Source: an uncultured Collinsella sp.
GTDB taxonomy: Bacteria; Actinomycetota; Coriobacteriia; Coriobacteriales; Coriobacteriaceae
Direction of reading: 5' to 3'
NCBI GenBank assembly: GCA_959605475.1
Contig: CAUHFS010000005.1
Coordinates: 1-61,117, forward strand
DNA length: 61,117 bases
Shown here piece after piece: positions 40,925 through 47,716 of the stretch. The first letter of the stretch is position 1. Every line of letters starts with the position of its first letter. The notes below the pieces were generated by a model. It was not told the DNA's origin and made no database searches. It worked only from the letters and a program-made list of their open reading frames with translations. A program made the position numbers and the translations under genes.

Positions 40925-42034
40925 CTATGCTGGCTTAAGCCCAAAACATGCTCGGAGCGTATTCAGCAGCGCGTCTTGCTTCTTCCGACGAGCCTCCACG
41001 CGGTTTTGGTACCGCTTGCCCATGCGTTGGTATATGCGCCATGCGAGTGCCTCCATCGCCTCCATGTCGCAGAGCATCTCGTTATTGACCGTTGCGACCT
41101 CGATCCCCATAGCTATAAAGCCCGTATTACGCTTTTCGTCGTGAATGCGCCCACCGCGAGACGAATGGCCCAGCTCACCGTTGTATTCCAGGTCAAACCG
41201 GGCTGCCTCTTGATACGCATCGCAAACTGCATGAGGCATCCCCGAGATTGCCTGCGCGCGGTCATCGAACTCGATCTTGTAGTCGGTCTTAAAGGGACCG
41301 CAGGCAAAACCGCCATAGGAAAACGGAAGCGAAAACAAAGCGAGCATGATGCACTCCATGGGTGAGCGCAGGTTTTCCGAAAGATAGGGACACAGACGCT
41401 GCAGTTGTTTGGCCGTGTTCCCCTTGTATACCGCGAGATAATCTGCCAGACGATCGGGCATCAGCACCGGCTCGACTTCAAAGTAGCCCACGTCTGCTGG
41501 CTGGTCCTTGTCCTTTGCAAGTTTATTCGTAACAGGCGAGGTGTAGGGAGGCAGATACTTCCCGCGATCGCTCAGTGAAATCTTGGAGCACAGCTCCTGG
41601 GCCAGGGCAAACGCCTGGATGCAGCCGACCTCGCGCGCAACGGCAACACAAAGGGCCTCGGGAGATAGGCTGTACACCCCCGGTTCCACCTCTAGAATCG
41701 AGCCTGCGGGCAACCTGGAACACACGGACCAGCCTACGCCAGGCATGCGGCGGCGCTGCGCCGCAGATCCCACCAGCAAGCACAGATCTTCTTGCACCTC
41801 GCCACTTTTGGCTCCAATTCGCACCAAGTCAGGAAGATAGATATCCTCGGTCGAGGGCGACGACGTGCGCAGCACACGGCGCTCTTCATCGAGATTAAGG
41901 TCCTTCCAGCTGATATAGCCCATCTGCCGGCGCTCGGCGCGCATCATGCGCAGCGCTGAAGCGCCTGTTAGGATTACGGAAGCCGCTAGCTGTTCGCCTG
42001 TCGGCTCGTTGCGCCGCTCAATCTTCACTGCCAC
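40925..42034 (-). CDS. Protein with Vsr/DUF559-like nuclease domain (putative)
   Basis: This 369-residue protein has an N-terminal part (to about 230) that is not recognised. The C-terminal 130 residues resemble the PD-(D/E)XK nuclease fold of the Vsr/DUF559 type: an early glutamate in SPMECIMLALFSLP, then CDAYQEAARFDLEYNGELGH with paired acidic residues, and DEKRNTGFIAMGIEVATVNN. The start is a GTG at 42034 with AGGGGTGG upstream, ten bases after comF; the frame further upstream only shadows comF. The coupling to comF suggests a DNA-processing role, but that is inference. Confidence 0.6.
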   Translation of the reverse strand: MAVKIERRNEPTGEQLAASVILTGASALRMMRAERRQMGYISWKDLNLDEERRVLRTSSPSTEDIYLPDLVRIGAKSGEVQEDLCLLVGSAAQRRRMPGVGWSVCSRLPAGSILEVEPGVYSLSPEALCVAVAREVGCIQAFALAQELCSKISLSDRGKYLPPYTSPVTNKLAKDKDQPADVGYFEVEPVLMPDRLADYLAVYKGNTAKQLQRLCPYLSENLRSPMECIMLALFSLPFSYGGFACGPFKTDYKIEFDDRAQAISGMPHAVCDAYQEAARFDLEYNGELGHSSRGGRIHDEKRNTGFIAMGIEVATVNNEMLCDMEAMEALAWRIYQRMGKRYQNRVEARRKKQDALLNTLRACFGLKPA

Positions 42035-42044
42035 AAAACCACCC

Positions 42045-42851
42045 CTACCAAACACGTGCGATAGCAAGGCCATCGACTGCCGCAGCGCCGGCACGCTTGA
42101 GCTCCGCCGAGGCTGCTGCCATGGTCGCGCCCGTGGTGATAACGTCATCGATAAGCAGTAAGCGGCGGCCGTGCACGTCCTCAACCGTCTCGTACATGCC
42201 TTGGGCACGCTCGCGACGCTCCTCACGACCGAGTTCGCGCTGGTCGCCATGCCCGTACTTGACGAGGGCATCGAGCAGGGGAACACCCGACAGCTCGCAA
42301 AATGGGCGCGCAATGGCCTCCATATGATCAAAGCCACGCCGCCGAAACGCTGCCGCCGTCGCAGGCACAAACACCACCGCATCCGCACCGGACAGCACAC
42401 CTCCCAAGCGTTCGGGCGCTACGACCTGGGCATGCAGGGCGGTGTCGTAGAGCAGCTCCGCCAGATACGGCGCCAGGCGTCGCTCGCCCGCGTCCTTGTA
42501 CGCTTTAATGATGCGCGGCAGCGGATGCGCATAGACGGAGCACGCCAGGCACCGGTCGAGTGCCTCCGCCATTGCCGAGGACGTGCCCTCGACCGAACAC
42601 TCAGTGCACAGCAAATCCCCAAACGGGGCGCCACATCGGGTGCAGCTATGCCGTGGGTCGATGAGCGTGAGCGCAGCCAGGCAGTCTTGGCAAATAAGCG
42701 CACCGGCGCGCTCGCAGCCGGCACATCGTGTTGGCGACAATGCCTCGAGCGCCTCGCGTGCCGCCCGCTCGGCAAACGGTAGCAATCCGTCCGCAAACGG
42801 TAGGGCGCCGGCACCTTGCAGGCATCCCAACACATTCAAATGTCTCTTCAC
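42045..42851 (-). CDS. comF: ComF family phosphoribosyltransferase-like protein
   Basis: This 268-residue protein begins with cysteine pairs forming zinc knuckles (CAGCERAGALICQDC and CTRCGAPFGDLLCTEC). It ends in a PRTase fold with the diphosphate-binding loop RRLLLIDDVITTGATMAAAS. ComF proteins take part in DNA uptake in naturally competent bacteria; no other competence gene is seen in the window. It is followed closely by the nuclease-like gene. Confidence 0.88.
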   Translation of the reverse strand: MKRHLNVLGCLQGAGALPFADGLLPFAERAAREALEALSPTRCAGCERAGALICQDCLAALTLIDPRHSCTRCGAPFGDLLCTECSVEGTSSAMAEALDRCLACSVYAHPLPRIIKAYKDAGERRLAPYLAELLYDTALHAQVVAPERLGGVLSGADAVVFVPATAAAFRRRGFDHMEAIARPFCELSGVPLLDALVKYGHGDQRELGREERRERAQGMYETVEDVHGRRLLLIDDVITTGATMAAASAELKRAGAAAVDGLAIARVW

Positions 42852-42854
42852 GAC

Positions 42855-42890
42855 ACAACCCTCCCTACGTTCGATCGCAGGGAGGGTTGT
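42855..42890 (-). terminator. Terminator of the tmk-holB-ricT operon
   Basis: ACAACCCTCCCT (42855-42866) pairs perfectly with AGGGAGGGTTGT (42879-42890). Confidence 0.75.
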
Positions 42891-42953
42891 TGATTCAGCG
42901 CTATGGTACCCCGACGCGATTGGGGCAAGGCTGGTTAAATCCGCTCGCGGGCG

Positions 42954-44582
42954 TTATTCGCCGGCAGGCGGTTGTGGTGCAGACGAAGACGGGGCCGAGC
43001 CCTCGCCACCGCGATCCTCGCGCGGCTCGCGCTCGTCGCGAGCGGCGCCACGCGAAGCCTTGGCAGCCGCTCCCCCGCCATCTCCGGGACGACGGCGCGT
43101 GACCTTGACCTCGCCATCCGAGACCTGATCGGCAACGGAGGGCACTGAGGGCTTCTGCTGCGCGCCCGAGGAATGGCGACGGCGCGAACGCGGCGCGCGC
43201 TCCTCCTCGCCACGTGACTTGCCGCCCTTGTCGGCAGGCGCGTCGGAGGCCGAGGCGCCCTTGGAAGCGGCACCAGCCTCGCGAGCAGCTGCGGCGCGGA
43301 AGGCGTCCTCGCGCTCCTCGCTCGACAGATGACGGCGACGACGGCGCGTGGGGTTCATGCCACCGCCGCGGTTTTGCTGCTGGGGCTGTTGAACCTCGCG
43401 CTCGCGAGCTCCGTTCTTGCCGGCGGCTGCGGCCTCGCCGGCATCGGCAGAGCCCGCACGCTTGCGGCGGCGACGGCCACCGGCGGTATCCTCGACCTCA
43501 GGCGCCTCGGCCTTGCTGCGGCCCTTTCCGCGGCCACGGCCCTCGCCCTGCCCCTGACCGGCGCGAGCATCGGATTCAGCATCGCGACGACGGCGCTTGG
43601 GCATCGACGTACCGGCCAGACGGTCGGCGCTCGACAGGCCATCGCCCACGTCGACGCCGTTCTCGCGGTCGAGCTCCATAAGCGCCAGACGCATCTCGGG
43701 CGACTCGATGCGCTCGAGCACGTCGCGCGTCACGCAGTCGGGGCGGCAGTTGCAGCCCTGCTCGGCGGCCTTCTTTTTGCAGCCCTCCGAGCAGGTCATA
43801 TCGGCCAGGTTGACCTTAAAGACCTTGCCGTTCTCCAGGCGCAGCACCAGCTGCTCACGCGGCGTGTCATATTCCTGAATACGCGCCTTGCCGAGCGGCG
43901 TATCGATGAGCGTCTTCTTTTTGGGCGCACGGCTCTTAAAGTCCTTGTACGCTTCGAACTCATAGCGCAGGCAGCACATCAGGCGGCCGCAAACGCCGCT
44001 GATCTTGGAGGAATTGAGCGGCAGGTCCTGCTCTTTTGCCATGCGGATCGAGACGGGCTCAAACTGTCCGCCAAAGCGCGTGCAACAGAGCTCCTGGCCG
44101 CACTGGGCATAGCCGCCCACCAGGCGAGTCTCGTCGCGCACGCCGATCTGGCGCATGTCGACGCGAATGTGCAGCGTCGAGGACAGATCCTTGACGAGCT
44201 GGCGAAAATCGACGCGCTCCTCGGCCGCAAAGTAGAACACGGCCTTCTCGCCGCCAAACAGGTACTCGACGCCCACCGGCTTCATCTCGAGGTCGAGTTC
44301 TTTGACCAGACGGCGGAAATCGACCATGGCCTCGTCGCCCTGGATGGCAAGATCGTCGGCAAGCTGCAGGTCGATGTCGCTCGCCACGCGCAGCACGGGC
44401 TTGAGCGGCTGACCGATCTCGTCTTGCGGCACCTCGAAGGGATCGGCCGTAACCAAGCCGATCTCGGTTCCGCGCTCGGTGGAGCAAATGGCATAATCGG
44501 CCTCGAGGATATCCAGGTCCTGCGGGTCAAACCACAGGTCGCGCGAGGCGTAGGTAAACTTAACGGGTACGACTAACGGCAT
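42954..44582 (-). CDS. PSP1-domain (RicT-like) protein with long disordered tail
   Basis: This 542-residue protein has in residues 1 to about 290 the PSP1/RicT region: CSTERGTEIGLVTADPFEVP, the cysteine-rich core YAQCGQELCCTRFGGQFEPVSI and CGRLMCCLRYEFEAYKDF, which in relatives helps hold iron-sulfur clusters, and a later CSEGCKKKAAEQGCNCRPDC. The remaining about 220 residues are low-complexity, rich in Arg, Gly, Ala and Ser (GQGEGRGRGKGRSKAEAPEV), like RNA-binding tails of RNase E. RicT relatives act with RNase Y in RNA processing. Its start overlaps holB by ten bases. Confidence 0.85.
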   Translation of the reverse strand: MPLVVPVKFTYASRDLWFDPQDLDILEADYAICSTERGTEIGLVTADPFEVPQDEIGQPLKPVLRVASDIDLQLADDLAIQGDEAMVDFRRLVKELDLEMKPVGVEYLFGGEKAVFYFAAEERVDFRQLVKDLSSTLHIRVDMRQIGVRDETRLVGGYAQCGQELCCTRFGGQFEPVSIRMAKEQDLPLNSSKISGVCGRLMCCLRYEFEAYKDFKSRAPKKKTLIDTPLGKARIQEYDTPREQLVLRLENGKVFKVNLADMTCSEGCKKKAAEQGCNCRPDCVTRDVLERIESPEMRLALMELDRENGVDVGDGLSSADRLAGTSMPKRRRRDAESDARAGQGQGEGRGRGKGRSKAEAPEVEDTAGGRRRRKRAGSADAGEAAAAGKNGAREREVQQPQQQNRGGGMNPTRRRRRHLSSEEREDAFRAAAAREAGAASKGASASDAPADKGGKSRGEEERAPRSRRRHSSGAQQKPSVPSVADQVSDGEVKVTRRRPGDGGGAAAKASRGAARDEREPREDRGGEGSAPSSSAPQPPAGE

Positions 44583-45700
44583 TTCAGTGCCTTCCTGATA
44601 TCGAACAGCATGACCTCGATGGCCAGCTGGGGAGTAACGTTTCTGGCGATGTTGTGCTCGGCGGTTGCGACCGCCTCGAGCGCCTGGGTGGCACCCGCAA
44701 CATTCGTCGCAGCGGCAAGCCGACCGATCGTGTCACGCACGTCTTCGTTCACCACGTCGGCCGCCTCGTCCTGAAGTGTCAGCAGCACGTCGCGCATGAG
44801 CGTCCGCGCGCTCGCCAGCGCTTCCATGATACCCGAACGCTCGCGCGCGTTGAGTTCGCGCTTGTTGCGGTCCTCAAGCTGCTTCAATGCTCCACGCGAC
44901 AGGTAGTCGGCATTTTGCTCGAGTACCTTTTCCTGCGTGGACTTGACCTCGGCGAGCGGCGCCTTGACGGCGACGATGAGCGACTTGGCGCGACTGAGCA
45001 CGTCGGCCTCGTCGGCGGCAATGAGTGAGTCGATGGCACGGACCATCTGACGGCGGGCGTCCTGGCGCTCGGCGCTCTTAAGAAACTCGATGCCGCGTGT
45101 GGGGCTTCCCGCCACGGCGACCGCCATGCGGCAACGCGCGGGGTCCTGGCCGGTGGCGCGGCTCACGGCCTGCGCGGCGACGGCGGGCGACACCAGCCGA
45201 AACGGCACGCACTGGCAGCGGCTCACGATGGTGGGCAGCATCACGTCTGCCGAGGTGCCCAGCAAGATGAACATAACGCCCTCGGGCGGCTCCTCGAGTG
45301 TCTTGAGCAGTGCGTTGGCGGTGTTGGCGCGCAGTTGCTCGGCACGGTCGATGATGTAGACCTTGGCCTTGGCGCGAATGGGTGCCAGCGGCACGTCATC
45401 GAGCAGCTCGCGGGTCTGGGCAATAAGATAGCCCGTGGCGCTCTCGGGCGTGTAATAGTGCACGTCGGGATGCGTATGCCGAGAGACGCGCACGCAACTG
45501 TCGCATGCGCCGCAGCCGTCCTGCTCGCACAGGAAGGCTTGGGCGAGCGCCCACGCGGCATCGAGCTTGCCCGCGCCGGGCGCGCCCAAAAACAGGTAGG
45601 CGTGCGATGCACGGCCGCTGGCGACGGCATTGGTCAAAAAGTCGCGCACGCGCTCTTGGGTGTCGAGCTTGGCCAGCAGGCTTGCCTGAGCGGGGGCCAT
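44573..45700 (-). CDS. holB: DNA polymerase III subunit delta'
   Basis: This 375-residue clamp-loader subunit has a P-loop-like HAYLFLGAPGAGKLDAAWAL, the zinc knuckle CEQDGCGACDSC, the delta'/DnaX block VYIIDRAEQLRANTANALLKTLEEPPEGVMFILL, and the SRC motif SRCQCVPF. The P-loop lysine is followed by Leu rather than Ser/Thr, as in delta' proteins that do not hydrolyse ATP. Start at 45700 uses AAGGAGG inside the end of tmk, one base away. Confidence 0.92.
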   Translation of the reverse strand: MAPAQASLLAKLDTQERVRDFLTNAVASGRASHAYLFLGAPGAGKLDAAWALAQAFLCEQDGCGACDSCVRVSRHTHPDVHYYTPESATGYLIAQTRELLDDVPLAPIRAKAKVYIIDRAEQLRANTANALLKTLEEPPEGVMFILLGTSADVMLPTIVSRCQCVPFRLVSPAVAAQAVSRATGQDPARCRMAVAVAGSPTRGIEFLKSAERQDARRQMVRAIDSLIAADEADVLSRAKSLIVAVKAPLAEVKSTQEKVLEQNADYLSRGALKQLEDRNKRELNARERSGIMEALASARTLMRDVLLTLQDEAADVVNEDVRDTIGRLAAATNVAGATQALEAVATAEHNIARNVTPQLAIEVMLFDIRKALKCR

Positions 45701-45701
45701 G

Positions 45702-46385
45702 TTACTCGGCCTCCTTGGCAAGCGCGGCGGCGACAGCATCCTGGGGGATATCGAGACCGTACGCGCGAACCTGCTCGACCGTCTTCTCGAAAACTACCTC
45801 GACGGTCGTAGTGGCGTCGATGAGCTTTACGCGGTTTGGCTCCTCGGCAGCAATGGCGCAAAACCCCTCGTAGACACGCTCCTGGAATGCCATGCCCTTA
45901 GCCTCCATGCGATCTGCCGCGCCACGGGCTGCCATGCGTAGCGCCGCCTGCTCGGGCGTGATGTGGTAGACGAGTGTGAGCGCCGGGTGCGTTCCCGCGA
46001 CGGCCAGGTTGTTGGCGTCGCGCACCATCTGGCGATCGAGGCCGTCGGCAAACGCCTGGTAGCAGGTCGTGGAATCGTAGAAGCGATCGCACAGGACCAC
46101 CTTGCCGGCAGCGAGGGCGGGCGCGATGACCTCGTGCACCAGCTGGGCACGCGCGGCCTCGTAGAGCAACAGCTCGCAGGTATCGCCCATCGCCATATTG
46201 GCGGGGTCGAGCAGCAGGGCGCGGATCTTTTCGCTGATGGCGGTGCCGCCCGGTTCGCGCAGGCTCACAACCTGGTGGCCAGCGAGCTCGAGCGCGCGAG
46301 CAAGCAGGCGCGCCTGCGTGGACTTGCCGGCACCGTCGACGCCCTCGAGCGTGATAAAGCTATGTTGAGCGGGCTCAAAAGCCAT
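45702..46385 (-). CDS. tmk: Thymidylate kinase
   Basis: This 227-residue kinase phosphorylates dTMP to dTDP. The P-loop is LEGVDGAGKSTQARLL, the DR(Y/F) motif is VLCDRFYDSTTCYQAFADGLDR, and RMAARGAADRMEAKG is the lid. It is the first gene of tmk-holB-ricT. Confidence 0.95.
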   Translation of the reverse strand: MAFEPAQHSFITLEGVDGAGKSTQARLLARALELAGHQVVSLREPGGTAISEKIRALLLDPANMAMGDTCELLLYEAARAQLVHEVIAPALAAGKVVLCDRFYDSTTCYQAFADGLDRQMVRDANNLAVAGTHPALTLVYHITPEQAALRMAARGAADRMEAKGMAFQERVYEGFCAIAAEEPNRVKLIDATTTVEVVFEKTVEQVRAYGLDIPQDAVAAALAKEAE

Positions 46386-46472
46386 GGACGCAGCCCCTTC
46401 CTACAAGGCGCGTAAATGCGGATATATCAACCAAGCCATGATACCCCAAGGACAGGCGCGCCCCAACGATTA

Positions 46473-46532
46473 GCCGACAGTTAGGGACGTTCCTAAACTG
46501 CCGGCAGATAAGGAACGTCCCTAACTGCCGGC
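46473..46532. repeat. GGAACGTCC palindromic repeat, copy A
   Basis: A 22-base stem (46473-46494 with 46511-46532, one mismatch) with core TTAGGGACGTTCCT and AGGAACGTCCCTAA. It stands in the divergent gap between tmk and the zinc-ribbon gene. Other copies are at 47593-47652 and, diverged, 2770-2818. Confidence 0.75.
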
Positions 46533-46591
46533 TTCTTGGGGCAGTGGGTATAATCGTCGTATTGCATTGAAATGTGGCGAAAGGAGTGGCA

Positions 46592-47575
46592 ATGTCTCGG
46601 TATTGCGCCTCGTGCGGCAAGCTTCTTGAAGATAATGCCAAGTTCTGCACCTCGTGCGGTGCACCCGTTGAGCAAACAGCCGCGAGCGATAGCCAGCCCG
46701 CTTTTGAGCAGACCGGCTCCCTTGATACGCCGCAAGCCAAGGCGGACGACCCCCTCGCCTATAGCCCCGACCCCGCCGCAAGGACCGAGGCCGTCGAGAC
46801 CACGCAGCGCATACCCGTCGCGAGCGGCTCGCCCCAACAGCAGCCGGCTCCCGCATACGCGCCCGCTTCGCCACAGACCCCCGCTCCCAAAAAGAGCGGC
46901 ACCGGGCCGCTTATCGCCGTTATCGTTGTGCTGGTGGCGATCATCATCGCCCTGGTCATCTTCTTTGCGATCAGACCGTTCGACAACGCCGCCACGCAGA
47001 CGACTGCCGAGGTAGCTAAGCTGCACCATGACGTCGACGACGATGACCTAAAGCCTCTCGGCAATCCCAACAGCCTGTACGACGATGATGACGATGACGA
47101 CGAGGATGGCGGCGAAGCAACGCTCTCCGAGCAGAACCTCTACCGTCGCCTGAGCGAATACTACGACCTGCTCGAAGATCTCGACAGCCAGGTCCGTGGC
47201 TGCGCGCAGAACTTCAACGGCAACTATCTGGAAGAGGATCGAACCACCCGTCAAAATCTCGCCGACGTCGCCGAGCGCACGGAGGACACCATCGAGCAGT
47301 ATTACGACATCGTCGAGGACCTGGACGTCCCGACGAGCTCCAAGAACTACAGCTCCTGGAAGGATATCATCGCCCTGTACGACGACCTGGATCACCGCAT
47401 TGACGCAATCTGTGATGCCTGGGAGATCAGCCTGAAATACGCCAAGCCTGCGGACCACAAGAATGAGATCGTGGCGCCGCTGGCGCGCGACAACGTAGCG
47501 GGCACCAACGACAACAAATACCGTCTGGACTTTGAGGACCGCTACCCCGGCGCCGCACCCGTCGAGGTAAAGTAG
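46592..47575 (+). CDS. Zinc-ribbon membrane protein, unknown function
   Basis: This 327-residue protein starts with a zinc ribbon (YCASCGKLLEDNAKFCTSCG), continues with a Pro/Gln/Ala-rich linker and a single transmembrane helix (LIAVIVVLVAIIIALVIFFAI, about 108-128). An extracytoplasmic part follows with a run of aspartates (near 165-172) and a helical domain. ATG at 46592 follows AAAGGAG. This zinc-ribbon-TM-domain layout is common in Actinobacteria, but the outer domain is not recognised. Confidence 0.75.
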   Translation: MSRYCASCGKLLEDNAKFCTSCGAPVEQTAASDSQPAFEQTGSLDTPQAKADDPLAYSPDPAARTEAVETTQRIPVASGSPQQQPAPAYAPASPQTPAPKKSGTGPLIAVIVVLVAIIIALVIFFAIRPFDNAATQTTAEVAKLHHDVDDDDLKPLGNPNSLYDDDDDDDEDGGEATLSEQNLYRRLSEYYDLLEDLDSQVRGCAQNFNGNYLEEDRTTRQNLADVAERTEDTIEQYYDIVEDLDVPTSSKNYSSWKDIIALYDDLDHRIDAICDAWEISLKYAKPADHKNEIVAPLARDNVAGTNDNKYRLDFEDRYPGAAPVEVK

Positions 47576-47592
47576 TGCTCTGTCGTTCCCGA

Positions 47593-47652
47593 GCCGGCAG
47601 TTAGGGACGTTCCTAAACTGCCGGCAAAAAAGGAACGGCCCTAAAAGCCGGC
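47593..47652. repeat. GGAACGTCC palindromic repeat, copy B
   Basis: GCCGGCAGTTAGGGACGTTC (from 47593) pairs with the arm 47631-47652, several mismatches. Directly followed by a terminator. Confidence 0.7.
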
Positions 47653-47653
47653 T

Positions 47654-47693
47654 AAAAAAAGAGCGAGGATCTTGAGGTCCTCGCTCGTTTTTT
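47654..47693. terminator. Bidirectional terminator
   Basis: GAGCGAGGA (47661-47669) pairs with TCCTCGCTC (47678-47686), with A7 before and T6 after. It serves both the zinc-ribbon gene and the topoisomerase gene. Confidence 0.9.
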
Positions 47694-47716
47694 AGGGCAA
47701 TGTTTCGACCGTGCGG

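Noticed and set aside
42045..42400. N-terminal extension of the nuclease-like gene up to 42400
   Set aside because: The extension is an Arg/Ser-rich shadow of comF in another frame; a GTG with a ribosome site lies just after the comF stop.
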